In this document: positions 34,934 to 45,685 of the stretch, piece after piece
Layout: every line of letters starts with the position of its first letter
Position numbering within the stretch: the first letter of the stretch is position 1
Source of the DNA: Proteinivorax tanatarense
GTDB taxonomy: Bacteria > Bacillota > Proteinivoracia > Proteinivoracales > Proteinivoracaceae
Direction of reading: 5' to 3'
Length of the DNA: 64,000 bases
Assembly: GCF_040267685.1 (NCBI RefSeq)
Contig: NZ_CP158367.1
Coordinates: forward strand, 62,001 to 126,000
Notes under the pieces: model-generated
Seen by the model: the letters and a program-made list of their open reading frames with translations, nothing else
Database searches by the model: none
Told to the model about the DNA's origin: nothing
Made by a program: the position numbers and the translations under genes

Positions 34934-36835
34934 ATGAATCATAGAAAGATAACGATTTATGTATTAATTTTTTTGATAGGTATTGCATTATTTCAAGGAG
35001 GAATTCCCCTGGGAGAGCCTCCAGAAGAAATAGGGTATAGGGAGTTTTTGAATCTCATTGAACAAGAGCAAGTTGGTGCTTCTGTAACAATCCAAGAAAG
35101 AAGGATACAAGGCACTTTTGCAGGAGAAGAAGAAAGAGAGTTTATAACATTAGTTCCTACAGAGGAAAAGCTAAATGAAGTGGTTGACTCTTTAGTAGCT
35201 CAGCAAGTAGATATTAATGTTACAGAACCTGAAGGTCCAAGCATTATTTTACAAATGTTAACATGGGTTCTTCCTTTTATTTTGCTAATGGCGATATTCT
35301 TCTTTTTCATGCAACAGTCCCAAGGTGGAGGAAGTAGAGTGATGAACTTTGGTAAAAGTAAAGCAAAGCTTCATGATTCCTCCGACAAGGACGTAACTTT
35401 TAAAGATGTAGCTGGAGTAGAAGAAGCAAAGGAAGATTTAGAAGAGGTAGTTCAATTTTTAAAAGAACCTAAGAAGTTCAATGATTTAGGTGCTAGGATT
35501 CCAAAAGGAGTGTTATTATTTGGCCCTCCAGGGACAGGTAAAACTTTACTTGCTAAAGCTGTAGCTGGAGAAGCGGGAGTGCCTTTTTTCAGCATAAGTG
35601 GATCTGACTTTGTTGAAATGTTTGTAGGTGTTGGGGCTTCAAGGGTTAGAGATTTATTTGAAAATGCTAAGAAAAACTCTCCCTGCATTATATTCATAGA
35701 TGAAATTGATGCTGTTGGAAGACAAAGGGGAGCAGGCCTTGGTGGTGGTCATGATGAAAGGGAACAGACACTTAACCAACTGCTAGTTGAGATGGACGGT
35801 TTTGGTCCCAACGAAGGAATCATTGTAATGGCAGCTACCAATAGACCTGATATTTTAGATAATGCCCTGTTAAGACCTGGAAGATTTGATAGACAAGTAA
35901 CTGTAGATTCTCCTGATGTAAAAGGTAGGGAGCAAATTTTGAAAGTACACTCTGCAGGAAAGCCGTTAGATGAGAGTGTTAAGCTAGAAGTGCTAGCAAG
36001 GCGCACACCAGGCTTTACTGGAGCAGACTTGGAAAACTTAGTAAATGAGGGTGCTTTACTGGCAGCTAGACGTGATAGCAAAGAAATTTCTATGGATGAT
36101 TTAGAAAATGCTATCGACCGAGTTATAGCGGGACCAGAAAAGAAATCTAGAGTTATGAATGAAACTGAAAGAAAAATATTGGCCTATCATGAAGCTGGTC
36201 ACGCTGTTGTCAGTCACTTTTTAGAGCATGCAGACCCTGTTCATAAAGTGACAATCGTGCCAAGGGGGCGTGCAGGTGGGTATACCCTATCCTTGCCAAA
36301 AGAAGATAGATTTTTACTTACTAGATCTGAAATTATGGCTAAAATTTCGGTGTTGCTAGGAGGAAGAGTAGCTGAAGATTTAGTTTTGGGTGAAATAAGT
36401 ACAGGAGCTCAAAATGATATTGAAAGGGTTAGTTCTCTTACAAGAAAGCTAATTATGGAATACGGTATGAGTGATAAGCTAGGTCCTCTCACTTTTGGTC
36501 AAAAACAAGATCAAGTATTCTTAGGTAGGGATATAAGCCGCGATAGAGATTATAGTGAAGAAGTGGCATCTGCTATAGATAAAGAAACCAAAGACATAGT
36601 TAATAGCGGCTATCAGAGAGCTGTTGAAATTTTAACTGAAAAAAGAGATAGGCTTGATGCTTTATCTGATGCACTACTGGAGCAAGAAACCATAAATGTA
36701 GATGCGTTTAATGCTCTTATGGATGGCAATGAGGTCAAATCTGAGAGCAGAATAGACGAATCTGAGGATAGTAAAGATAAAACTGAGGATAGTAAAGATA
36801 AATCTGAGGATAGTAAAGATAGTCAAAATAATTAA
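34934..36835 (+). CDS. ftsH: ATP-dependent zinc metalloprotease FtsH
   Basis: The 633-residue membrane protease has two membrane segments (about 8-24 and 103-124) around an outer domain, then an AAA domain with Walker A GPPGTGKT (about 197-204) and second region of homology, then the M41 peptidase with HEAGH (about 419-423). It degrades misfolded and regulatory membrane proteins. The C-terminus carries an unusual hydrophilic tail made of repeats of the type SEDSKDK, encoded by a 21-bp tandem repeat. Confidence 0.98.
   Translation: MNHRKITIYVLIFLIGIALFQGGIPLGEPPEEIGYREFLNLIEQEQVGASVTIQERRIQGTFAGEEEREFITLVPTEEKLNEVVDSLVAQQVDINVTEPEGPSIILQMLTWVLPFILLMAIFFFFMQQSQGGGSRVMNFGKSKAKLHDSSDKDVTFKDVAGVEEAKEDLEEVVQFLKEPKKFNDLGARIPKGVLLFGPPGTGKTLLAKAVAGEAGVPFFSISGSDFVEMFVGVGASRVRDLFENAKKNSPCIIFIDEIDAVGRQRGAGLGGGHDEREQTLNQLLVEMDGFGPNEGIIVMAATNRPDILDNALLRPGRFDRQVTVDSPDVKGREQILKVHSAGKPLDESVKLEVLARRTPGFTGADLENLVNEGALLAARRDSKEISMDDLENAIDRVIAGPEKKSRVMNETERKILAYHEAGHAVVSHFLEHADPVHKVTIVPRGRAGGYTLSLPKEDRFLLTRSEIMAKISVLLGGRVAEDLVLGEISTGAQNDIERVSSLTRKLIMEYGMSDKLGPLTFGQKQDQVFLGRDISRDRDYSEEVASAIDKETKDIVNSGYQRAVEILTEKRDRLDALSDALLEQETINVDAFNALMDGNEVKSESRIDESEDSKDKTEDSKDKSEDSKDSQNN
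36761..36823 (+). repeat. 21-bp tandem repeat in the 3' end of ftsH
   Basis: About three copies of TCTGAGGATAGTAAAGATAA(A), with one base change in copy two, keep the frame and encode the SEDSKDK tail. Confidence 0.9.
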
Positions 36836-36851
36836 AATAAAAATAAAAAGT

Positions 36852-36908
36852 CTCTAGGAAAGGAGGGCAGTTATTTCATTTTTGTGAAATACTGCCTTCC
36901 TTTTTTTC
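36852..36908 (+). terminator. Strong terminator after ftsH
   Basis: A stem of about 20 bp (left arm AAGGAGGGCAGTTATTTCA) is followed by seven Ts. It separates ftsH from the hut block. Confidence 0.9.
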
Positions 36909-36939
36909 GCTCTTGACTACGCTAAAGGAGGAAAGAATA

Positions 36940-38460
36940 TTGGAAAAAGTAAAACTAGATGGACAATCTCTGATGATTGAAGACGTAATTGCAGTAGTTT
37001 TAGGCAACAAAAAAGTTGAGCTATCTCAACAAGGTAAAGAACAAGTTAATAAAAGTAGGGAATATGTTGACCAGTTAATTAAGGATGAAAAAGTTGTTTA
37101 TGGAATAACTACAGGGTTTGGAAAGTTTAGCGACACATTTATCCAACAGCAAGACACCGGCACTCTTCAGCATAACTTAATAGTTAGCCATGCTTGTGGA
37201 GTGGGGAAACCATTTAGTAGAGAAGTAGTAAGGGGGATGATGCTTCTCAGAGCTAACTCACTATCAAGTGGTTACTCAGGTATTCATTTCGACACATTAA
37301 ATTTGCTGATAGAAATGCTTAATAGGGGAGTGACACCATATATCCCTTCACAAGGATCTTTAGGGGCCAGTGGTGACCTAGTTCCTTTGGCACATATGGC
37401 ATTGGTGTTACTGGGTAAAGGAAAAGCATATGTAAATGAAGAGTTGCTAGAAGGATTGGAGGCTTTAAACAAAGTAGGCCTCTCCCCAATAAAACTAAGG
37501 GCTAAAGAAGGCTTAGCTTTGATTAACGGAACACAGGCTATGACCAGCTGTGGAGTATTGGCTATTCATCACACCAATCAAATTAAAAAATTAGCTGATA
37601 TTATTGCCGCTATGACTTTAGAGGCTTATGAAGGAATAATTGATGCGTTTGACGAAAAAGTAGCTAAAATAAGAAAACATAAAGGTCAAGAAGAAAGTGC
37701 TGAAAATATAAGAGGTATACTAAAGGATAGCCACTTAGTTACTAAACAAGGTCAGTTAAGGGTACAAGATCCTTATACACTAAGGTGTGTTGCTCAGGTT
37801 CATGGTGGAAGTAGAGAAGCTATAAAGTATGTAGAGAATGTTGTAACCAATGAAGTTAATGCCGTTACTGATAATCCATTGATATTTTCCGAAGAAAATC
37901 AAGTTATTTCAGGAGGGAACTTTCATGGACAGCCTATGGCAATAGCCTTGGATACTTTAGCAATTGCTACTTCTGAGCTTGCTAATATATCAGAAAGAAG
38001 GATTGAGAGACTTGTAAATCCTCAGTTAAGTGGATTACCAGCCTTCTTAACAGAACGGGGTGGTTTAAATTCAGGGTTTATGATTCCTCAATATACAGCT
38101 GCCAGCTTAGTTTCTGAGAACAAAGTATTAAGCCATCCTGCATCAGTTGACTCTATACCATCTTCAGCCAATCAAGAGGATCATGTTAGTATGGGTACCA
38201 CTGCAGCTCGAAAAGCGCTACAGGTGGTAGAAAACACTTATAACGTTTTAGCTATCGAGTTAATGTCTGCGATACAAGCTCTTGATTTTAGAGATACTAG
38301 TAAAATGAGTAAAATTACCCGATTAGTATATCAAATAGCTAGAGATGAGGTTCCTATGCTTAAAGAGGATAGAGAACTTCATATAGATATGAATAAGCTC
38401 ACAAACCTGCTAAAAAATGATGTATTAAAGCAGGTAGAAAAAAATATAAAATTAAAATAG
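36940..38460 (+). CDS. hutH: Histidine ammonia-lyase
   Basis: The 506-residue enzyme deaminates histidine to trans-urocanate, the first step of histidine fermentation. The Ala-Ser-Gly triplet that cyclises to the MIO cofactor is A143-S144-G145 in GSLGASGDLVPLAHM. TTG 36940 follows AGGAGG by 8 bases and gives the usual length; an in-frame extension to 36913 reaches into the terminator region. hutU follows 12 bases later. No hutP or hutC regulator is seen here. Confidence 0.96.
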   Translation: MEKVKLDGQSLMIEDVIAVVLGNKKVELSQQGKEQVNKSREYVDQLIKDEKVVYGITTGFGKFSDTFIQQQDTGTLQHNLIVSHACGVGKPFSREVVRGMMLLRANSLSSGYSGIHFDTLNLLIEMLNRGVTPYIPSQGSLGASGDLVPLAHMALVLLGKGKAYVNEELLEGLEALNKVGLSPIKLRAKEGLALINGTQAMTSCGVLAIHHTNQIKKLADIIAAMTLEAYEGIIDAFDEKVAKIRKHKGQEESAENIRGILKDSHLVTKQGQLRVQDPYTLRCVAQVHGGSREAIKYVENVVTNEVNAVTDNPLIFSEENQVISGGNFHGQPMAIALDTLAIATSELANISERRIERLVNPQLSGLPAFLTERGGLNSGFMIPQYTAASLVSENKVLSHPASVDSIPSSANQEDHVSMGTTAARKALQVVENTYNVLAIELMSAIQALDFRDTSKMSKITRLVYQIARDEVPMLKEDRELHIDMNKLTNLLKNDVLKQVEKNIKLK

Positions 38461-38472
38461 GGAGGAATTATT

Positions 38473-40119
38473 ATGGAATTTAAAGCTCCTAGAGGACAAG
38501 AAATTAGTTGTAAAGGTTGGCAACAAGAAGCGGTGCTAAGAATGCTTTTAAACAACCTTGATTCAGAGGTGGCAGAAAAACCAGAGGAACTAATAGTTTA
38601 TGGTGGTACAGGAAAGGCAGCAAGGAATCTAGAATCTTTTGAGGCAATAGTCTCAACATTAAAAAACCTAGAAAACGATGAAACCATGCTTGTACAATCG
38701 GGCAAGCCAGTAGCTGTTTTTAAAACTCACACCTTTGCACCAAGAGTGCTAATTGCAAACTCACTGCTAGTTCCAGCTTGGGCTGACTGGGATAGTTTCT
38801 GGGATTTAGAGAAAAAAGGGTTAACAATGTATGGGCAGATGACAGCAGGAAGTTGGATTTATATCGGCACCCAAGGTATTTTGCAAGGAACTTATGAAAC
38901 CTTTGCAGAAGCAGCAAAACAACACTTTAGTAATGACTTAACAGGTAAGATCGTTTTAACTGCTGGAGTTGGAGGAATGGGTGGAGCTCAACCCTTAGCT
39001 GTTACTATGAATAATGGTGTTGCTATAGCTGTAGATGTTGATGAGGAAAGAATTAAAAGAAGGGTTAACACAAGGTATTGTGATAAAATTACTCATGATC
39101 TAGAAGAGTGTTTAAGCTGGGCAAGGGAAGCTGCAGATAAAGGGGAGCCATTATCAATTGGTTTGGTTGGCAATGCAGCTGAAATTTATCCCCAGTTAAT
39201 AGAAAAAGGAATAACCCCTGATGTAGTAACAGATCAAACTTCTGCCCACGACCCACTAGGTGGTTATGTTCCAGCTAATATGACATTAAAAGAGGCTGAA
39301 GAATTAAGGAAAAAAGACCCTGAAAAGTATATTCACCTTTCAAAATCTAGTATGGCTGACCATGTTAAAGCTATGTTAAAGATGCAAGAGAAAGGAGCAG
39401 TTGTATTCGATTATGGCAATAACATCAGGCAGTTTGCCAAAGAATATGGTGTGAAAAATGCATTTGATTTCCCAGGGTTTGTGCCTGCATATATTAGACC
39501 TCAATTCTGCGAAGGTAGAGGGCCTTTCAGATGGGTTGCACTTTCAGGAGATCCCAAGGATATTGAAGAAACAGATAAGCTAGTTAAAGAAATGTTTCCT
39601 GAGCAGGAAAGACTTACTCGCTGGATAGATATGGCTTCTGAAATGGTAGAATTTCAAGGCCTGCCTTCAAGAATATGCTGGTTAGGATATGGAGAAAGAG
39701 CGAAGCTTGGCCTTGCGTTTAACAAGCTTGTTAAAGAAGGAAAAGTAAAGGGGCCTATTGTTATAGGTAGGGACCACTTAGATTGCGGATCGGTTGCATC
39801 TCCTAATAGAGAGACAGAAGGAATGAAGGATGGCAGTGATGCAATTGCAGATTGGCCGATACTTAATGCATTGATTAACAGTGTATCTGGTGCTAGCTGG
39901 GTATCAGTTCACCATGGTGGAGGAGTAGGAATTGGCTACTCAATGCATGCTGGTATGGTTGTAGTTGCTGATGGTACAGAGGAAGCTGAAAAGAGATTAG
40001 AAACAGTGCTAACTACTGACCCTGGTATGGGCGTAGTAAGACATGTTGATGCTGGATATCAAAAAGCAGTAGATCATGCTATAAAGCATGGGGTAAAAAT
40101 ACCTATGTTAAAAAAATAA
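38473..40119 (+). CDS. hutU: Urocanate hydratase
   Basis: The 548-residue NAD+-dependent enzyme converts urocanate to imidazolone propionate. [30 protein letters not shown], the [16 protein letters not shown] segment and [20 protein letters not shown] (with the conserved cysteine) are family signatures. The ribosome binding site is GGGAGG. It is the second gene of the hut operon. Confidence 0.98.
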   Translation: MEFKAPRGQEISCKGWQQEAVLRMLLNNLDSEVAEKPEELIVYGGTGKAARNLESFEAIVSTLKNLENDETMLVQSGKPVAVFKTHTFAPRVLIANSLLVPAWADWDSFWDLEKKGLTMYGQMTAGSWIYIGTQGILQGTYETFAEAAKQHFSNDLTGKIVLTAGVGGMGGAQPLAVTMNNGVAIAVDVDEERIKRRVNTRYCDKITHDLEECLSWAREAADKGEPLSIGLVGNAAEIYPQLIEKGITPDVVTDQTSAHDPLGGYVPANMTLKEAEELRKKDPEKYIHLSKSSMADHVKAMLKMQEKGAVVFDYGNNIRQFAKEYGVKNAFDFPGFVPAYIRPQFCEGRGPFRWVALSGDPKDIEETDKLVKEMFPEQERLTRWIDMASEMVEFQGLPSRICWLGYGERAKLGLAFNKLVKEGKVKGPIVIGRDHLDCGSVASPNRETEGMKDGSDAIADWPILNALINSVSGASWVSVHHGGGVGIGYSMHAGMVVVADGTEEAEKRLETVLTTDPGMGVVRHVDAGYQKAVDHAIKHGVKIPMLKK

Positions 40120-40138
40120 ACTTGGGAGGTTTTTTAAA

Positions 40139-41035
40139 ATGTCGATTATTCAATGCGTGCCTAACTTTAGTGAAGGAAGAGATGAAAGCGTAGTAAAAGA
40201 GATTGTTGAATCAATCAACGCTGTCGAAGGAGTGAAAGTACTAGATTACTCACTGGATGCTGATCATAATCGCTCAGTGGTTACTTTAGTAGGAAGCAAA
40301 GAATCTATTTTAGATGGAGCCTTTGAGGGTGCGAAAAAGGCCAGTGAACTTATTGACATGACAAAACACAGTGGTGAACATCCACGAATGGGTGCTACCG
40401 ATGTAATCCCTTTTATTCCAATTAAAGATGTTACAATGGAAGAATGTGTAGAAATTGCTCAAAAGCTAGGTGCAAAAATAAGCGATGAACTTAATATACC
40501 GGTTTTTCTCTATGAAAATGCTGCCAGTGCAAGTCATAGAAAGAACCTTGCTAAAGTAAGAAAAGGTGAGTATGAAGGTCTAGAAGAAAAAATGAAAGAG
40601 GATAAATGGAAGGCTGATTTCGGACCAGATACACCTAACAAAAAGTCTGGTGCTACAGCTGTAGGAGCAAGGATGCCTCTAATTGCATTTAATGTAAACT
40701 TAAATACCAACGACTTATCAATTGCTAAAAAAATAGCAAAAAATGTTCGTTTGGGTGGCGGAGGACTGCACAGCGTTAAAGCAATGGGTGTAGAATTAAA
40801 AGAAAGAGATATAGTTCAAGTTTCCATGAATATGGTGAACTACAAGAAAACTCCATTATATAGAGTGACAGAATTAATTAAAGCTGAAGCCAAAAGGTGG
40901 GGCGTTTCAGTTATAGGCACTGAAGTTATTGGGTTAGTGCCTCAAGAAGCATTAATAGACTCACTAGAATATTACATGGGTATCGAAGATTTTGAAAAAA
41001 ATCAAATTCTAGAGAATAGACTATACCAAGATTAG
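40139..41035 (+). CDS. ftcD: Glutamate formimidoyltransferase
   Basis: The 298-residue enzyme transfers the formimino group from N-formimino-glutamate to tetrahydrofolate. IIQCVPNFSEGRDESVV at the start and GEHPRMGATDVIPFIP are hallmarks. Only the two transferase subdomains are present; the cyclodeaminase part found in fused versions is missing and no separate cyclodeaminase gene (fchA type) is in the window. Confidence 0.96.
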   Translation: MSIIQCVPNFSEGRDESVVKEIVESINAVEGVKVLDYSLDADHNRSVVTLVGSKESILDGAFEGAKKASELIDMTKHSGEHPRMGATDVIPFIPIKDVTMEECVEIAQKLGAKISDELNIPVFLYENAASASHRKNLAKVRKGEYEGLEEKMKEDKWKADFGPDTPNKKSGATAVGARMPLIAFNVNLNTNDLSIAKKIAKNVRLGGGGLHSVKAMGVELKERDIVQVSMNMVNYKKTPLYRVTELIKAEAKRWGVSVIGTEVIGLVPQEALIDSLEYYMGIEDFEKNQILENRLYQD

Positions 41036-41046
41036 GGTGAGATAAA

Positions 41047-42282
41047 ATGGAAAAAATAGTAATAAAAAATGCTAATATTGTGACCATGGCTGGATTCAGC
41101 CATGGTCCTCAAAAAGGAAAAGAGTTTGGAGAGTTAGGTGTTATAGAAGGTGGAACTCTAATAATGTCAAATGGCAAGATTGACAAAGTGGGAAAAGACG
41201 GTGAATTTGAGATTCCAGAGGATGCAAAAGTATATGATGTAGAAGGTCGGCTTGTAACCCCAGGCCTGGTTGATCCTCATACCCATTTGGCACATTACGG
41301 AAGTAGAGAAAACGAATATACTTGGAGAATAGAAGGAATGCCGTATATCGACATATTAAAAAATGGTGGGGGTATTTTAGAAACAGTTAGGCAAAATAGA
41401 TTAGCGACCGAGGAACAAATCTTTGAGCAATCGATGGAGAACCTTAAACGAATGATAAGTTTTGGTGTGACAACGGTGGAAAGCAAAAGTGGGTATGGAT
41501 TGGATTGGGAAACAGAACTGAAGCAGCTAAAAACTAATAAAAAATTACAAGAGGAAACTGATATTGATATTGTATCTACGTTTCTTGGTGCCCATGCCAT
41601 TCCAACTGATTTTAAAAACAATCCTGAAGAGTTTGTGGAAAAAGTAATCGAAATGTTGCCACAGGCTAAAGAGTATGCCACCTACTGTGATGTGTTTTGT
41701 GAAGAAGGAGTATTTACTCCTGAACAATCAGAGAGGATATTGTTAGAAGCTAAAAAGCACGGTTTTAAAGTAAAGCTTCATGCAGACGAAATAGTTCCTA
41801 CAGGAGGAGCGCAATTGGCAGCTAAATTGGGTGCAGATAGTGCTGACCACCTTCTTTGTGTAGATGAGGAAGGAATGGAGATGATGGCCAAAGAAGGGGT
41901 TGTTGCGGTACTGTTACCGGGGACATCCTTTAACTTAATGACAGATAAGTATGCGCCAGCTCAATCTATGATTGAAAAGGAAGTTCCCATAGCGTTAGCG
42001 TCAGACTTTAATCCGGGAAGCTGTCCTACAGAAAATCCTCAATTAATAATGACATTGGCTTGTTTAAATTATAAATTAACACCAGCCCAGACTTTAGCAG
42101 CATATACTATAAATGCAGCTCATAGTGTAGGAATGGCAGATAAAATTGGTAGCATAGAAGAAGGTAAACAAGGTGATGTTGTGGTATTTGACTGTCCTAA
42201 TGTAGATTATATTCCTTACAGGTTTGGTATCAGCCATACCTACAGTGTGTTTAAAAAAGGTAAGTTAATTTGGGAAAAATAA
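41047..42282 (+). CDS. hutI: Imidazolonepropionase
   Basis: The 411-residue amidohydrolase opens the imidazolone ring to give N-formimino-glutamate. DPHTHLAHYGSRENEY (about 77-92) holds the HxH metal pair; GAHAIP and KLHADEI supply further ligands, and ASDFNPGSCPTENPQ the catalytic aspartate. It is the last gene of the hut set; fhs follows after 83 bases. Confidence 0.97.
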   Translation: MEKIVIKNANIVTMAGFSHGPQKGKEFGELGVIEGGTLIMSNGKIDKVGKDGEFEIPEDAKVYDVEGRLVTPGLVDPHTHLAHYGSRENEYTWRIEGMPYIDILKNGGGILETVRQNRLATEEQIFEQSMENLKRMISFGVTTVESKSGYGLDWETELKQLKTNKKLQEETDIDIVSTFLGAHAIPTDFKNNPEEFVEKVIEMLPQAKEYATYCDVFCEEGVFTPEQSERILLEAKKHGFKVKLHADEIVPTGGAQLAAKLGADSADHLLCVDEEGMEMMAKEGVVAVLLPGTSFNLMTDKYAPAQSMIEKEVPIALASDFNPGSCPTENPQLIMTLACLNYKLTPAQTLAAYTINAAHSVGMADKIGSIEEGKQGDVVVFDCPNVDYIPYRFGISHTYSVFKKGKLIWEK

Positions 42283-42365
42283 AATTTGTGAACTTTTGTT
42301 CATTGTAGGAGTTAGCTTTTTAAAAGTAGAATACTTCTATAAACAAATATAATAGGAGGTCTAGT

Positions 42366-44036
42366 ATGAAAACTGATATTCAGATTGCGCAAGAAGCGAA
42401 AATGAAGCCTATTACTGAAATTGCTCAAAATATTGGTTTAAAACCAGAAGAAATAGAGCAATATGGAAGTACAAAAGCAAAGGTGTCACTAAAAGTTTGG
42501 GATAGATTAAAGGATAAACCTGATGGCAAGCTTATACTAGTAACTGCTATAAATCCCACACCAGCAGGTGAGGGCAAATCAACCACTACTGTAGGCTTAG
42601 GCCAAGCACTATCTAAACTGGATAAAAACTCTATGATTGCACTTAGAGAGCCATCCTTAGGACCTTGTATGGGAGTAAAAGGAGGAGCTGCTGGAGGTGG
42701 CTATGCTCAAGTAGTGCCTATGGAGGATATAAACCTTCATTTTACAGGAGACCTTCATGCTATAACAACTGCACATAACCTATTGGCAGCTATGCTGGAT
42801 AATCATATTCACAAAGGAAACGATCTTAACATTGACCCACGTAGAATTGTTTTAAAAAGAGTAATTGATATGAATGAAAGAGCTTTGAGAAATACAGTTA
42901 TAGGCTTAGGAGGCCGTGCTCAAGGCGTGCCAAGAGAAGATGGGTTTGATATTACAGTAGCCTCAGAGGTTATGGCGATATTATGCCTTGCTAAAGATAT
43001 AACTGACTTAAAAGAGAGGTTAGGAAAGATAATAGTAGGATACACATATGACAAACAGCCAGTCACTGCAGCACAGCTAAAGGCAAACGGAGCTATGGCA
43101 TTATTACTAAAAGATGCAATCAAACCTAACTTAGTACAAACGTTAGAAAATACACCTGCTTTTATTCATGGAGGCCCATTTGCAAATATTGCCCATGGCT
43201 GCAACAGTGTAACGGCCACTCAGTTAGGTCTTAAGTTATCGGATTACCTGGTAACAGAAGCAGGCTTTGGAGCGGACCTAGGAGCTGAAAAGTTTTTTGA
43301 TATAAAATGCAGATTTGCAGACTTAAAGCCAGATGCGGTTGTGTTAGTAGCCACAATTAGAGCGTTAAAGATGCATGGAGGCGTAGACAAGGAACAGTTG
43401 AGCAAAGAGGATCTAGAAGCTTTGGAGGTTGGTATATCAAACCTAGAAAAGCAAATAGAAAACATTAAAAAGTTCGGGGTTCCTTTAGTAGTTGCAGTGA
43501 ACAAGTTTCCAACTGATACTGATGACGAAATAAATTTTGTTATTGACAAATGCAAAGAAATGGGTGTTGAGGTATCTCTTTCCGACGTTTGGGCAAAAGG
43601 GTCTGAAGGAGGATTAGATTTAGCTGAAAAAGTGGTAAAAACCATTGAAGAAAAGCCGAGTAACTTTAAAGTATTATATGATGAAAACAAAAGTATTAAG
43701 GAAAAAGTTGAAGCTATCGCTAAAGAAATCTATGGTGCCGATGGTGTTGAATTTACCTCTAAAGCAAAATCAAACATAAAACAGCTTGAGAAATTAAATT
43801 TAGATAAAATGCCAATTTGCATGGCTAAGACGCAGTACTCGCTATCTGATAACCCGAGTTTGCTGGGCAAGCCAAAGGGGTTTGATATTACAGTGCGAGA
43901 AATAAAAGTTTCTGCTGGTGCAGGGTTTTTAGTTGCTTTAACCGGGGCAGTTATGACGATGCCAGGATTACCCAAAGTGCCAGCTGCAGCAAGAATGGAT
44001 ATAGACGAAGAAGGGAAGATATCTGGTCTATTCTAA
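42366..44036 (+). CDS. fhs: Formate-tetrahydrofolate ligase
   Basis: The 556-residue enzyme interconverts formate, ATP and tetrahydrofolate with 10-formyl-tetrahydrofolate. The P-loop-like [18 protein letters not shown] lies at about 68-85; [20 protein letters not shown] and the C-terminal [17 protein letters not shown] are conserved. Next to ftcD it probably runs towards formate and ATP, recovering energy from the formimino carbon of histidine. This direction is inferred from the neighbourhood. Confidence 0.97.
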   Translation: MKTDIQIAQEAKMKPITEIAQNIGLKPEEIEQYGSTKAKVSLKVWDRLKDKPDGKLILVTAINPTPAGEGKSTTTVGLGQALSKLDKNSMIALREPSLGPCMGVKGGAAGGGYAQVVPMEDINLHFTGDLHAITTAHNLLAAMLDNHIHKGNDLNIDPRRIVLKRVIDMNERALRNTVIGLGGRAQGVPREDGFDITVASEVMAILCLAKDITDLKERLGKIIVGYTYDKQPVTAAQLKANGAMALLLKDAIKPNLVQTLENTPAFIHGGPFANIAHGCNSVTATQLGLKLSDYLVTEAGFGADLGAEKFFDIKCRFADLKPDAVVLVATIRALKMHGGVDKEQLSKEDLEALEVGISNLEKQIENIKKFGVPLVVAVNKFPTDTDDEINFVIDKCKEMGVEVSLSDVWAKGSEGGLDLAEKVVKTIEEKPSNFKVLYDENKSIKEKVEAIAKEIYGADGVEFTSKAKSNIKQLEKLNLDKMPICMAKTQYSLSDNPSLLGKPKGFDITVREIKVSAGAGFLVALTGAVMTMPGLPKVPAAARMDIDEEGKISGLF

Positions 44037-44045
44037 AATATAAAC

Positions 44046-44093
44046 AAGGCTGTCTTAAATAGGAGTTTGCTCCTAAATGAGACAGCCTTTCTC
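44046..44093 (+). terminator. Terminator after fhs
   Basis: AAGGCTGTCT ... AGGAG / CTCCT ... AGACAGCCTT forms a long interrupted stem followed by TTCTC. It may serve both converging genes. Confidence 0.8.
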
Positions 44094-44148
44094 ATTGCTG
44101 AGATGTTTTTAAAAATGCTTGTGCTTTACAATTAAGCTATTACTCTAG

Positions 44149-45537
44149 TTAAAAGGGAACCCCGGTTAGGTAGGCTATTAGAGTTGTTAATATAGCTGGG
44201 GTTACAATGTTTTTCGTCTTGTGAAAACTAAAAGAGATAAGCAGAATTAAACAAAAAGATGATAATATATAAATGAAGTAAGATGTGTTTAAAGAGTTGA
44301 AATAAAGCGCCATTATAGGAAAAGGTAAGATGAGTAAGGAAGTTATAATAACAGAACCAGCTCCACCTATTAACGAATCTAAAGAACTTTGTATAAAACC
44401 TCTAAAAATCAATTGTTTTACAAACATAATCATTGCTAGAGTTATAAAATTATCGTAAATGGAGAATTTGGAGAAGGAAGGAACGACCTCCAAACTGGTT
44501 ACCACAAACCATACATAAAAAATAACAAAAGCTAAAATAAGGGACTTAAATATATTGATAGTAGTAATTCCGACAAACTTAACTGGAACCTTTGCTATGA
44601 ACATAGTGTAACCTATATAGATTAAGGGCATTAGGTACAATATGAGTAATAGATACTGGTTTAAGCCGAAAAACATATATAGCCAATAAGCGATATATGT
44701 TGATATTGTAATCCCTGTTATACTTAGAATAGTAGGTGTTACATCTAAATAGCAAGGCATTTCAAGCTTTTTAACTGGAATGTCAGTAGTTAAAAAACCA
44801 ATCAACCCTCCAAATGCCATTAACAAAAAGATAGTATATCCCAGCATAGCAATATTAACATCACTTGGTGGATAACTTGGAGTTCTAAATGGATGTTTAA
44901 ACGTTAGTTTATCAATTTGGCTTCCTTCAAGTGTTACATACTCATCCTCTAAATAGCGGATTGTTCCCTGTTTTTTTGTAGTTAGTTCTGCCAAATTTGT
45001 CATTGGTGTAGGGGGAATGATTTTATTGAAACCCAATATGTTCCCTTGGTATAGTAAGTCAGAAGAGCTGTCGACCCTATCCTGTATATATGAATCGGGG
45101 AGTGGAGCCTCTTCTTCAAAAAAGATAGTGTCTTTTTTGAGGCGGTCATAGTCATCAAAGTGAATTGGTATAAGCATTTCCGTCACCCGATCTGTGATAG
45201 GAAAATCTAAACCTGACTTATTTTTATATGAGTCAGGGAGGTGCATTGACAGTTCGCCTTCGCCAAATATAAATAAAGTAGCTACTCTATCATTTTGATA
45301 ACCAGGAACTACAAAACCCCCTTCAGAGAAATCTACAGTAAGATAGTCAAAGTTGATTGTCCACTCATCAAAAGAGTAGGTGTTTCTTATTCTGTAATCC
45401 TCGGTGGTTCTACCTAAGCTATCGGAGAAGGAAATAAAATACACTAAAGTAGAAATTCCAAATACTATAGCAAAGATTAAGTTTATCAAGGTTTTCCCGA
45501 TAGGATTATTATATATCTCTTTAATAGCGTTAAACAT
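44149..45537 (-). CDS. CPBP-fold membrane protein with degenerate active site
   Basis: The protein has 462 residues from the ATG at 45537, which follows AGGAGG on the minus strand. One N-terminal membrane segment leads to an outer domain of about 190 residues; about eight membrane segments follow. VKQLIFRGFIQ (about 373-383) aligns with the CPBP/Abi motif EExxFRGF, but the two catalytic glutamates are Lys374 and Gln375. The later motifs also lack histidines (KNIVTPAILTTLIAYL where HxxxN is expected). It should therefore not be an active CAAX-type protease. It is the only clear minus-strand gene in the window. Confidence 0.7.
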   Translation of the reverse strand: MFNAIKEIYNNPIGKTLINLIFAIVFGISTLVYFISFSDSLGRTTEDYRIRNTYSFDEWTINFDYLTVDFSEGGFVVPGYQNDRVATLFIFGEGELSMHLPDSYKNKSGLDFPITDRVTEMLIPIHFDDYDRLKKDTIFFEEEAPLPDSYIQDRVDSSSDLLYQGNILGFNKIIPPTPMTNLAELTTKKQGTIRYLEDEYVTLEGSQIDKLTFKHPFRTPSYPPSDVNIAMLGYTIFLLMAFGGLIGFLTTDIPVKKLEMPCYLDVTPTILSITGITISTYIAYWLYMFFGLNQYLLLILYLMPLIYIGYTMFIAKVPVKFVGITTINIFKSLILAFVIFYVWFVVTSLEVVPSFSKFSIYDNFITLAMIMFVKQLIFRGFIQSSLDSLIGGAGSVIITSLLILPFPIMALYFNSLNTSYFIYILSSFCLILLISFSFHKTKNIVTPAILTTLIAYLTGVPF

Positions 45538-45615
45538 AATATGTCCTCCTATTTTACCAGTTTCTTTTAACAACAATTCTATTTTAACATATATATAACC
45601 TTATGCTTCATTAAA

Positions 45616-45644
45616 TTGACAACTAATGAGGTAAAGTATAAAAT
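45616..45644 (+). promoter_or_regulatory. Sigma-A promoter of the nad operon
   Basis: TTGACA (45616-45621) with TAAAAT at 45639-45644 (17-bp spacer). An overlapping TATAAA at 45637 would give 15 bp. Confidence 0.65.
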
Positions 45645-45685
45645 TAAAGTAATTTGCAAACTGTATAAAAAAGGGGTGGCATTTT

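Noticed and set aside
42283-42365. Regulatory RNA before fhs
   Set aside because: Only a 5-bp TGAAC/GTTCA hairpin is found, too small to support a call.
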